Below the pieces are notes generated by a model that had not been told where the DNA came from, made no database searches, and saw only the letters and a program-made list of their open reading frames with translations. A stretch of DNA of 64,000 bases from Lateolabrax maculatus (Eukaryota > Chordata > Actinopteri > Acropomatiformes > Lateolabracidae): NCBI GenBank assembly GCA_031216445.1, contig CM062213.1, positions 9,301,501 through 9,365,500 on the forward strand, written 5' to 3'. Of the stretch, positions 13,101-22,595 are shown piece by piece; within the stretch, counting starts at the first letter, position 1; each line of letters starts with the position of its first letter. The translations under genes and the position numbers were made by a program.

Positions 13101-16100
13101 CTGTACACCTTCAGAACTGCCTCCTCCCACACCAATATGTCAAAAGGATGAGTTCCAGTGCTCCAATGGCCGTTGCATCAGTTCTGTCCTGCGCTGCAAC
13201 TACTTCAACGACTGCGAGGACTACGGCTCTGATGAAATCCACTGCAATAAGAAAGGTGCGTTGTGTCAGTATAGGTAACACCTAATGGCACTTACTGTGA
13301 CAGTGTCCTTTCTGAGGGTTGTCAGTGTGAATGCATGCCACCTGTCTCTGTGCTCGCAGACACGGTGCTGAATGACTGTCGCAGTAACAGGACAGTGTGC
13401 GGAGATGGAGATGAAGCTCACTGCGTGGTGAATGGCACCGATTCTTTCTGCTCCTGCAAACCCGGCTTCCAGTCCAACGGACGTAATAGATGTGAAGGTA
13501 CAGTTTGCTCCATTTTGCACAGAATTTTACGCTGTGGTTACAGTCTGCTCTTGAAGACTTAAAACTGCGTGCAATGTGTATCGTGAACTTGTGGTTGTTT
13601 CACAGATAAGAACGAGTGTAAGCAGTTTGGAGCCTGCTCCCACATTTGCAACAACACTAAGGGTTCCCACAAGTGCAGCTGCCACAAGTACTTCACCAGA
13701 ATCAATGAGACCTGCAAGGCTGATGGTGAGTACTTGTTAGCTTTTTAAGCTTATGTTTATCTATCCAGGTACTCTGTTTACACAGAAGTTTGCTTACCTG
13801 TCTTAATTTAAAAAACAAATTTGAAGATCTGTTTATCCTTACCACGGCCTGACAAAACTTTCTGTACATCCCCAGCTCCGAGACAAGTGCTCTACATTGC
13901 TGACGACAGCGAGATCCGCAGCCTGGACCCTTCCATGCCAAACTGGCGCTATGAGCAGATCTTCCAGGGTGATGCCAACGTGCGCATTGATGCCATGGAC
14001 CTGCATGTCAAGACGAACCGCATTTACTGGACAAACTGGCACACAGGGCGCATTTCTTCCTATGATTTGCCTTCTTCCTCTTCCTCCCCCAATAGCAACC
14101 GTAACCGGCGCCAAAGTGACTCGAGGGTCACAAATGTGGAAGTACGTGTGTATATGTGTGCTTGATCTTATACATTCATATAATGTTAACATAACAGGAA
14201 AACCATGTGTGTCCAATTTTGGGTCTTAGTGCTGTTTCTCTGTCTCTGTTTAGATCCCTGATCTGAAGATGCCCCGTGGCATCGCTGTGGACTGGGTGGC
14301 AGGGAACTTGTACTGGACTGACTCTGGTAGAGACGTCATCGAGGTGGCCCAGATAAGTGGAGGACGCCACCGCAAAACTCTCATCTCCGGCATGATCGAT
14401 GAGCCTTATGCCATTGTAGTGGACCCCCAGAGAGGGTGAGCGGGTCTTGGGAGACCAGGGGGGCAGTGACATAGGAAAAATGAGCGGTTGAAAATCACAA
14501 TAATGCAAATGAAACTTTAATTGCCATAACACCAGTGATAAATGGAGATTTTACATTTCCTTCATTAGGAAAATGTACTGGGCAGACTGGGGGAACCACC
14601 CCAAGATTGAAACGGCTGCTATGGACGGCACCATGAGAGAGACGCTGGTAGAGGAAAACATCCAATGGCCGACTGGTAAAACATGCACTCACACAAATAC
14701 TTCTCTTTAATCATCTGTTCTATGCCAAATACAAAGTGTAAGTCTTAAATTTTTCAAACCTTTTCTAATACTGCTCTTTCTCTCCGTATAGGTCTAGCGG
14801 TGGACTACTTCAACGAGCGCCTGTACTGGGCCGATGCTAAACTCTCCTTGATCTGCAGTGTGAGGTTGAACGGCAGCGATGCAGTTGTGGCTGTAAACAG
14901 CATTAAGAACAGTTGAGTGGTGCATACTCACAATGGCACAGCTTGTGTTGTAATCCATACTAATGATCAGTCTTTATTAGTCAGGACTCACTTGTAATTT
15001 TATATGGGTGGACAATGCAAGAATGTGTATTTTAGCATGTATACTGTTTGTGAAGCTTCTATAACATGCCCACCCTGTTTCTACACAGACCTCCATCACC
15101 CCTTCAGCATCGATGTCTTTGAGGACTATGTCTATGGTGTCACCTACATCAACAACTACGTCTTCCGAGTAAATAAGTTTGGCAAAGGTTCCATTGAGAA
15201 CCTGACAACTGGAATGAACCACGCCACAGATATAGTTTTGTACCACCGCTACAAGCAACCTGAGAGTGAGTAGGAAACAGACAGAACTCTCAACAGCAGC
15301 AATGCTCACTACAAACAAAGCCCGTGAAGAAGAGAGGGCTAGAGCAGGTAGTTATTTTTCCAATTTTTTAATACTGCTTATCTCTGTCTTTGCCAGTGAC
15401 TAATCCCTGCGACAGGAAGAAATGCGAATGGCTGTGTCTGCTGAGCCCCAGCGGACCAGTCTGCACTTGTCCCAACGGACGCACGCTGGACAACGGCACA
15501 TGCGTGGAGCTACCCACTCCCACACTGTCTCCTATCGGTGAGTAAGCATCCACACCCACATGCAGAACACGCACAGACACCGGCATCTAAATCATTCGTT
15601 GTGACTGATAAACACCATCATCTACAGCTCCTCCCAGTGGCCCCTGCTTGGTTCAGTGTTTGAACGGCGGTAGTTGTTTCCTGAATGCCCACAAGCAGCC
15701 CAAGTGTCGCTGCCAGCCTAATTATGGAGGAGATCGATGTGAGATTGATCAGTGCAGGGACTACTGCAAGAATGGAGGCACATGCACCCCCTCCCCTACA
15801 GGTAAGATATGCACATTGAAAGCTAGTTTTGGCATGTTGTGTTAACTTTCTTTTGCTAGAACAGTATAAGATAATATTGTAGTTAAATAAAAAGTTTAAA
15901 TAACGCTATGTAGGCTAAGATAATGGCTTTGTAGGCAAAGTTTATGTTTCTGTCGGCCAGGTAGTATGACACATTCTTTCTCTCGCATCATCCCTGTTTG
16001 AACCTTCCATGTATTTTTATATGTCTGTCCTTCCACAGGCTCTCCTACCTGTCGATGCCTGACAGGCTTTACAGGGCCAAACTGTAACCTGCACACCTGT

Positions 16101-18837
16101 AAGGATTATTGCAAAAATGGAGGCAACTGCACAGTCAGCGCTGGAAACCAGCCAACCTGCCGCTGTCCGCCTGATTTCCTGGGCGACCAGTGCCAGTACA
16201 GTGAGTCTTCCCATTATATAGCTGATGTGCAAGTTTAGAAATGTTCAAATACTTCTGCTGACCAATGAGGAAAACAACAATAAAGTCAGAACTGCAATTT
16301 GAGTACTTGTAATAGATATATAATGTGTGCATTTACATTGTGTGTGTGTTTGTGTGTGTGTGTGAGCAGGAAGCTGTGAGGGCCACTGCCTGAACAGAGG
16401 TACATGTCTAGAGAGTGAAAATGGCTCCAAACTGTGCCGCTGTCTGCCTCAGTACATTGGCAGCACGTGTGAGATTGACAAGTGTCACTACTGTCGTGAC
16501 GGCGAGTGTATACCCAGCAACAGTTTCACGTCTACTGGGGACTTCACCTGCCGGTAAGAGCACTTGCAGACACAAACAAACGTACACTTGCAAGGTGTGC
16601 TTTGCTGCTCACAATTCTTTCTGTCTTCTATAGCTGCACAAATGGAAGAGTCCAGCCCAGCTGTTACACTTGTGATACAAATGAGTACTGTGCAAATGGC
16701 CAGTGCTCTATAAACCCCATCTCCCGCCTTCCAGAGTGCAAGTGAGGAGCAGTGTTTTCATCCATGATTGTTAATATTTGAGTCTGAATATCTCCAATGA
16801 ACCATTGCATACATGCATATCTCTATTTCCTCTCTTCTTGTGTGCGTGTATGTGTGTGTGTAGATGTTCATCTGGCTGGGCGGGGCATCGCTGTGAGTCC
16901 GTGGCCAACCGTGATAGTGCCTCAGCTTCAGGCGGACGTAAGTCGACCCTTCTACCATGACATCAGTAATAGAAGTTCCTTGGATTGGACATGATTGAGG
17001 ATTCTCCATTCTTATGTTTGTGTGTGTTTGTGTATGTAGGCACAGCCTCCATAGTGACCCCTGTGCTGTTACTGTTGCTGCTGATTCTGCTGGCTGCAGG
17101 AGCGTTGTTCTGGTATAGAAAAAGGATGAGAGGGTGAGTAACAGCATTTAAAACAAGCGAGACAGGCGAGACCTCTTTTTGCATTTGTATGCCCTTTTCT
17201 TCCTTGTTCTCTTCCTTCTTTCCTTTCTTCCGTCTTTGCTATTCCTCTCCTCTCTGTAATGGCATCTTTTCTGCTCCTCAGGTCTAGCCGGCCCGGCAAA
17301 ACCGGCTCCAGACGCTTGCGGTAACGGTTGCCAGGGTTACTCTTTCCTTCCATACCCTCATTCAAATCTGCATCCTGATGCTCTCTCTTTCTCTGTCTTT
17401 CCCTTACCCATAAGTCTTGGTTGCTGTGCAGTGTTTGGTCCTGTGGTGAATGTCGCGCCATTCTCTCAGATGTTCATGGGAGCTGTAGCTCACCCTGCTC
17501 CTACAGTATCTCTCCTGTTTAATTGCCCTCTTCAGAGCGGCTCCAGGGCAGATCTATTGAAAAGACGCATTGAATAGATCTGTCTACGCACTATCCAGTG
17601 CTGTAGATCTGTCATACTGTTGTCCATCATATTGTGCCATATTGTACTTACTGTACTGTGCTGTGGTTTGTATTGTGGTAGTGTCTCTCATAGTGAGAGA
17701 TGGACAGTGTGACAGCATTCTTCCAACCTCAGATTGGAAAATGCAGCGTGAAAAATCCAGCATTTACTTAGAGGCTGATACCATAGTCGATGTAGATATT
17801 CATAGCATATTTTAGAAGATCAATTGTGGGTTTATTGTAGTCTTAAAGGATAGTCAGAACATTAACAGTCCCATGTCAAGTCAAGTCAAGTCAATTTTAT
17901 TTGTATAGCGCCAAAGTTATCTCAAGACGCTTTCACATAGAGTAGGTCTAGACCATACTCTTTAAAATATTATTTACAGAGACCCAACAGTTCCCACCAT
18001 GAGCAGCACTTGGCGACAGTGGCGAGGAAAAACTCCCTTTAAAAAGGTAGAAACCTCGAGCAGAACCAGGCTCTGGGTGGGCGGCCATCTGCATCGACCG
18101 AGTTGGGTTGAAAGGGGAGGAGAGAGGGGGAGAGGGGAGACACAACAGGAGGAGAGACAACAAATCCGACTAATAATAAATAACAACAAATAGACTAATA
18201 AATGTCCAGGTCCACTGTGTCTTGATCTGTCATGGGCTACATGAATGCTGGGTTTGTGTTGGTGCCTGTGCTGTGGCTTAGTTCCCTCAGCCTGGATGGT
18301 GGCGAGAGTCATGTGATGCCTCTTCCCTCCCTTCATAATGTGGCTGTGTCCCTGCTTGCAGTGTTTAGGCGTATATAACCTTGTATAAGACAAAAAGGTA
18401 TGACTGTGCACTTAATATTTTGTGCAGGGCCAAGGGCTTCCAGCACCAAAGGATGACCAACGGGGCCATGAATGTTGAGATTGGAAACCCTGCCTACAAA
18501 ATCTACGAGGGCGAGCCTGATGACGATGCCGGGGAGCTTCTGGACGCAGACTTCACACTGGACCCAGACAAGGTGAAAAACAAGGAGAAAAATACCAAGC
18601 ATGCATATATATGTGTGTGTGTGATGTGTATATATATGTGGATGATTTGGATGGGGATATGTGGATATTTAATGGATGATTTTTGACCCTTTCCAGCCCA
18701 CCAACTTCACAAACCCCGTATACGCCACTCTGTACATGGGAGCGCACAACAGCCGCAACTCTCTGGCCAGCACAGATGAGAAGAAGGAGTTGCTATCACG
18801 TGGAGATGAGGAGCCCCTTGTGGATCCCCTGGCATAG
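2224..18837 (+). CDS. lrp1: Low-density lipoprotein receptor-related protein 1, C-terminal half (5' end outside window)
   Basis: LRP1 is a giant endocytic and signalling receptor made as about 4500 residues and cleaved by furin into an extracellular alpha chain and a membrane-spanning beta chain. Forty-eight coding exons are in the window, 6833 nt in all. Every junction is GT-AG and the reading frame is kept to the TAG at 18835-18837. The order matches human LRP1: YWTD propeller, EGF, ten LDLa repeats (cluster III), EGF pair, propeller, EGF, eleven LDLa repeats (cluster IV), EGF pair, propeller, EGF repeats, transmembrane helix, tail. The first exon enters in the middle of a codon, so the 5' half lies upstream of the window. 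Teleosts can carry more than one lrp1 copy; I cannot say which this is. The next entries give exons by domain. Confidence 0.97.
3167..3218. repeat. (GT)n microsatellite in an lrp1 intron
   Basis: About 25 GT units with one GG interruption, shortly after the donor at 3129. Confidence 0.95.
4325..7150 (+). other. lrp1: lrp1 ligand-binding cluster III (ten LDLa repeats)
   Basis: Ten class-A LDL-receptor repeats, nearly all one exon each: 4325-4453, 4552-4671, 4777-4890, 4996-5145, 5431-5553, 5641-5757, 6133-6261, 6380-6502, 6609-6749, and the first part of 7038-7225. Each shows six cysteines and the calcium-binding CDGxxDCxDxSDE type motif. Almost all introns are in phase 1, the symmetric pattern that lets LDLa exons duplicate or be lost without a frameshift. 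The count equals human cluster III. Introns 5758-6132 and 6750-7037 show no other feature. Confidence 0.94.
7038..8982 (+). other. lrp1: lrp1 EGF pair and complete YWTD propeller between clusters III and IV
   Basis: The second half of exon 7038-7225 and exon 7332-7515 encode two EGF-like modules, the second of the DIDEC calcium-binding type. Exons 7594-7679, 7786-7905, 8116-8303, 8498-8703 and 8794-8982 encode a propeller with repeated IYWTD, LYWCD, LYWSDWG, IYWADA and IYWTDW blades. Sequence is very close to human LRP1 throughout this part. Confidence 0.94.
9074..13255 (+). other. lrp1: lrp1 EGF module and ligand-binding cluster IV (eleven LDLa repeats)
   Basis: Exon 9074-9222 encodes an EGF-like module and the start of the first repeat. 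LDLa exons follow at 9317-9410, 9520-9636, 9774-9893, 10545-10667, 11105-11230, 11324-11440, 12155-12261, 12356-12488, 12600-12722, 12814-12936 and 13115-13255. Cysteine spacing and acidic calcium motifs are intact in all eleven, the same number as human cluster IV. Introns over 300 nt (9894-10544, 10668-11104, 11441-12154) contain no gene that I recognise. Confidence 0.94.
13360..15265 (+). other. lrp1: lrp1 EGF pair, last propeller and furin processing site
   Basis: Exons 13360-13497 and 13606-13725 encode two EGF-like modules. Exons 13876-14141, 14254-14435, 14569-14675, 14792-14911 and 15089-15265 encode the last YWTD propeller. Codons 14100-14111 read RNRR followed by Q, matching the RHRR furin site that separates human LRP1 into alpha and beta chains. 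The loop before it is a serine-rich low-complexity run that differs from the human proline-rich one. Confidence 0.93.
15397..16937 (+). other. lrp1: lrp1 membrane-proximal EGF-like repeats
   Basis: Exons 15397-15537, 15628-15801, 16039-16200, 16370-16553, 16634-16741 and 16864-16937 encode the cysteine-rich EGF-like repeats of the beta chain, with typical NGGxC, CRCxxGFxG and CE endings. This region is less conserved than the LDLa clusters. Several repeats differ clearly from human in the spacing between cysteines, but the module order is retained. Confidence 0.9.
17282..17320 (+). other. lrp1: Candidate 39-nt cassette exon in the lrp1 juxtamembrane region
   Basis: A long polypyrimidine tract and a CAG acceptor (17279-17281) precede 39 nt, followed by a GTAACG donor at 17321. 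The flanking exons join in phase GG|G. Inserting these 39 nt keeps frame and adds 13 residues rich in Ser, Arg, Gly and Lys just after the transmembrane stop-transfer residues. No stop codon is created. The base composition is more GC-rich than the intron around it. Expression is unproven; it could be a chance exon-like sequence. Confidence 0.45.
17871..18175. repeat. Dispersed teleost repeat inside the lrp1 tail intron
   Basis: The segment opens with three GTCAA units and a TTTTATTTGTATAGCGCC motif. It continues through AGTAGGTCTAGACCATACTC, an AGAACCAGGCTCTGGGTGGG box and a purine-rich end. I recognise this arrangement as a repeat common in percomorph genomes. The exact family name needs a repeat-library search. 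Boundaries are approximate. Confidence 0.7.
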
Positions 18838-20580
18838 ACTGTCCATTGGCCTGGATCACGCTATTCCAAACACACCCCTCTTCTTGCCTTTTAAAGAAAA
18901 ATGAAACAAAAAAAAAATCGATAAAAAGTGTGAGAGAAAATTGATAAAAAGTGTGAACACTGTAAAAAATGTACAAAAATGAAGGACTACTTTTGTATGT
19001 GATTGCAGTATTATATTTTGTTCTTTTGAGATTCCTCTGGTCAAAAATGAATAACATTTTCTATGAGAGATTTTTAATTTACACTTTGTCCCTTACCCTT
19101 TACCTAAATAGCCACTACCTCTGTGCAAAATGAAATGGAAAGAAAATCAGAAGAAAAGATGCTATCATTGGAGCAATTTTAATTTTTTATTTTTGTATGA
19201 ATTGTATAGAAAAGAAAAAACATTGTTCCATTTCACCAGTGCCAACTGTTTGTTGTTTGTGTTGACTTTGAGCGGGAAAGGCTAAACTCAAAGTTTTCTA
19301 AATCGGTACATATGTTGTCTTGCTGGGTTTCTCGGCGAGATTGTGTGAGACAGATTTGTGATAGCACCGTTTGTGTATAGCACATGTAAAATGTCAATAC
19401 CAGATGGCAACTACAGTATTTCCACATAATTTTTTCTCAGAGAACAATGTTCATGAAATGATTGTGTTGTCTTCCTTGCACAGAATTCATATTTTACGGT
19501 ATAGCGTATACTGTAGGCTTTATACCGTAAGATGTAAAACAGGTATGTTTGTTTTCGTCACATTGTATGACAGTTGGAGCTCATGTGTTGCTGATGTGAG
19601 TGGATGAGAGGCGTTTCAGTGTGTGATTATGGAGTGGGAGATCGAGGAAGTTGGTCATGGGTTAAACATTCCAGGCAGAGTGGTAGGTGGAGATTACAGA
19701 TGTAAAGAGATGGTAAGGGTGAATGCCTTCATGGGTGGGCCGTTGGGTGGGTGCGCCATAGCAGATACAAGACTTTGATGGACAGTGTCCTGTCTCCTCA
19801 TCCATTTTGTTGTCTGTTACAAGGTTCTTCCTCCAGAATGAAAGGGAGGCTGCAATTATGGTAAAATGGAGGGAAAAAATTGATCGTGATGGGTCTTTTG
19901 CTTGTCTTTTATTTCTCCATTTTATTTTCTTGTAAAGACCAGATAACATCCATCTAGCTTCGTGAGTAGATTTATCTTTTTACCTTAAGAGGATCAAAGT
20001 CTGTACGTTCACAGTTTTGTAATGACTCAGTCTTAAGTGCATTATGTTGATTTGGTCCTTAGCATTTCTCTGCTCTTCTTGAGCTTTTTCTAATCTCTCA
20101 CTCTCCTCTGTGCCCTGCTGCTGCTAATGCTACCATTCTGGTCGCTCTGACACGTCCTTACGCTCAGCCTCTGTCCCAAAATGCTGCTTCTGTCAGAAAT
20201 GTGTCAGCCATATCTTAATGCATGTGAAAAGTAACACCAATCTTTAATGTAACTACAATAACAAGTTTTTATTTTGCTTACCTGTCAGCAAGTGTTATTT
20301 TATGCTGTTGTATATGTTTTGTCTTTAATTGAGAGAGAGAAGTACAATCATTTTACCTAAAGAACATTTTTGCAAAATCATACCTGCATTTTCAGAATTG
20401 TTTTTTGATTAGTCCTTGTTTTTTTTTTTAAATGAAAAATGACACATAGCTTTTATAGTACACGATGCATGGAGGCTCAGACTTTCTTCTGGAAAGAGAA
20501 TAATGTTTAATTTTTGCTGGAGTACTTTACAAACTAAATAACAGATATTGTTATAAATAAAATTTTAAAAACTGTACAGA
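18838..20580 (+). other. lrp1: lrp1 3' UTR
   Basis: About 1.74 kb of AU-rich sequence lies between the lrp1 stop codon and the best poly(A) signal at 20556. No long reading frame is convincing here. The last 400 nt (from about 20168) have a diverged second copy at 21916-22258. Confidence 0.75.
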
Positions 20581-20690
20581 ACACGCCTTTGTGTTTTGTG
20601 TTTTTTTTTTTCACAACATGTGCCTATATACTGAAGAATACTGTGAAGAGTCAGTGTGGGTTGGTTTAATCATTTATTAGGCAAGCTCAT
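20168..20690 (+). repeat. Duplicated segment, copy 1 (real lrp1 3' UTR end)
   Basis: This block is matched by 21916-22258 with shared stretches such as TCTGTCCCAAAATGCTGC, GGCTCAGACTTTCTTCTGGA and AGTCAGTGTGGGTTGGTTTA in the same order and orientation. Copy 1 is longer and contains the lrp1 poly(A) signal. The two copies differ by substitutions and several deletions, so the event is not recent. Confidence 0.85.
20556..20561 (+). promoter_or_regulatory. lrp1: lrp1 polyadenylation signal AATAAA
   Basis: A canonical AATAAA lies in an A/U-rich context. It is followed after about 25 nt by a GTGTTTTGTG and T-rich stretch (from about 20588) that fits a downstream cleavage element. It is the strongest end signal after the lrp1 stop. 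Confidence 0.7.
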
Positions 20691-20702
20691 GTGTACTGTA
20701 GA

Positions 20703-20958
20703 TAGAAGTGAAACATAAATATAACTGAGAACCATGTTAGAAATGAACTTACAAGTCAGTCCAGATATTTACATGAAGGCATTTACCTGTATTCCACCTG
20801 GAATATCATAGAGGATGCCTATGGTGCTACCACCTGGGACATAAGACATAACTGCATACAGGACAGACGGGTCCCGAGATTTTCTTGGACCGTACCAGGC
20901 AGTCCTCACAAAATTCATGTTTACACTTGAGCTGTTTCTTACTGGTAAATGTATCCAT
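20703..20958 (-). pseudogene. Truncated dtx3l pseudogene fragment
   Basis: The minus strand of this block matches part of dtx3l exon 5 and the start of the intron after it (counterpart about 23012-23347). It covers sequence around the second half of the RING finger: zinc-ligand codons, the exon-end splice donor and flanking intron. It lacks roughly 90 nt inside the exon, has lost the two last exons, and matching stops abruptly at about 20958 before the first RING cysteines. It cannot encode a working ligase. Confidence 0.8.
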
Positions 20959-21915
20959 TATTATTAGTTTATAATAATAATAGCTATATATGACAGATCA
21001 AGTTGCTGTTTACATTTATGTCTGTCCATACTCATATAATATATGGAGTGAAGACTGACATAATTTAATACAGGTATTAAGAGTATTTTTTGGCGAAATG
21101 GACGAATATTGACCACAAAGTTGTAGCCATGACAGTCGATAATGTTTCAAATATGTATGTTACTGCAATGAAGCTACAAATTCTAAAACATGGATGCTTC
21201 ACACCAACTTTCAGTTATGTTGAGCTTTGATTATTTTCCTTCAATCAGTACAGTACTGTCTGTAGTCGTCATACAGCAGGAGTGTACGTTGCCTCTCCGG
21301 TCTCTAATTTTGCAGATGCACAGCATTTTATTTTATGCACATTTTTTTTTTCTCAACAATTTACCATAGACATAGCCCAAAATGCACAGATACAATTGTC
21401 CTCTAAAATATTTTTGTCACATTAACTAAAACTATAAACACAATTCACTCTCACTATAAACACCATCCTGTTGTGGCCCATACCACTTACACAACTCTTG
21501 TTTTCACAGAGTATGCAGTCCATTAACACGTTTCTAAAATGCTTACATTTTCTTTACAAACGAGTTTACCCCATACCAAAACTATGGATCTTTCTTGTCT
21601 TATTTACAAATGCTTGCACATCGTCGATCATACATACAGCTGTGTAATATGAGATGTATGACTTATCAAACATTCACTCGAGCTCAAACTTATTTCCTCA
21701 TTAAAGGTCAAACTATCGCCTTACAAGTTTGACGGACACCGAATACACCAATGCGAGCCTCGAACCCGCCCAGGAGATGATACATGTATGTGTGATTGTT
21801 TCTTTTTTTTTTTTTTTTTTTAAGTGAAGGTCACCATATTATGCCACACTGTACTGCACTGTGATTTGTATTGTGGCAGCAGGGTTTCCCATAGGGACTT
21901 GGCTGGTGGCGTATG
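20959..21915. other. Non-coding spacer between the two duplicated copies
   Basis: AT-rich sequence with no convincing reading frame. A T-rich run lies at about 21803-21822. The part at 21826-21905 resembles lrp1 intron sequence at 17621-17698 (shared TTTGTATTGTGG and nearby words), which suggests the duplicated unit once reached back into lrp1 and was internally deleted. Confidence 0.5.
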
Positions 21916-22258
21916 CTCTGTCCCAAAATGCTGCTACTGTCAGAAATGGGTCAGCCATATCTTAATCCATGTGTTAAATTACACCAACCTTTAGTATTAC
22001 AACGTCAAGTCTTTATTTGGCTTACCATACGTTTTTTAAATAGTTTTTGTCTAGTCCTTTTTCTTTAATGAAAAATGACATGGCTGCTATAGTACATGAT
22101 GCATTGGGGCTCAGACTTTCTTCTGGAAAGAGCATAATGTTTAATTTTTGATGGAGTACTTCACAAACTAAAAATATATTGTTAGAAGTAATAGTAATAG
22201 AAGTAAGGAATACAGTGAAGAGTCAGTGTGGGTTGGTTTAATAATTTATTAGGAAAAC
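21916..22258 (+). repeat. Duplicated segment, copy 2 (fossil lrp1 3' UTR)
   Basis: Diverged second copy of 20168-20690, directly downstream of the intact dtx3l gene in that gene's orientation. It has lost the block holding the lrp1 AATAAA. It retains the shared TTTATTAGG end, which read on the minus strand is an AATAAA suitable for dtx3l. Confidence 0.85.
22245..22250 (-). promoter_or_regulatory. dtx3l: Possible dtx3l polyadenylation signal
   Basis: TTTATT on the plus strand reads AATAAA on the minus strand, 346 nt past the dtx3l stop. The same hexamer survives in the other duplicated copy at about 20665. It is the first clear candidate, but no cDNA supports it. Confidence 0.45.
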
Positions 22259-22595
22259 AGTAAATTTAGATTATCTGTATGCAATTTATGTATGCAAACG
22301 TAATTCTTATACTGTAATAAATTGAAAAACTTTATCAATCAACCAAAAATTGAATAAATCCTTTATCAAGAAAGTTGCTTAAATATAAGGGGAAGATAAT
22401 AAATGTTGCTAAACCATAAACTCTTAAGCTATAAATGCTTGCAAAGCAACCCTTACTGAAAATATGAAAAATTACAAGAGAAGAAGAGAGACGGCATACA
22501 GTACAACAGTATCCGCATTCCAGTAATTGCTTGTTTTAAATAATCATCTTTTTTTTCATGAAAACAACTCTCCACAGCACTTTGTATCACTGTAT

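Larger units (their letters stand above)
17040..18837 (+). other. lrp1: lrp1 transmembrane helix and cytoplasmic tail
   Basis: Exon 17040-17133 encodes the leucine-rich transmembrane helix followed by basic stop-transfer residues. Exons 18428-18572 and 18697-18837 encode the tail. It has a proximal NPAY at 18486-18497 (NPTY in human), a distal NPVY followed by ATL at 18712-18723, and an acidic dileucine-like ELL near the C-terminus, which ends DPLA. These motifs bind PTB adaptors and drive fast endocytosis. The 1.3 kb intron 17134-18427 contains a candidate cassette exon and a dispersed repeat, described separately. Confidence 0.94.

Noticed and set aside
4325..13255. Possible gain or loss of LDLa repeats in lrp1 clusters III and IV
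   Set aside because: Counting exon by exon gives ten and eleven repeats, as in human.
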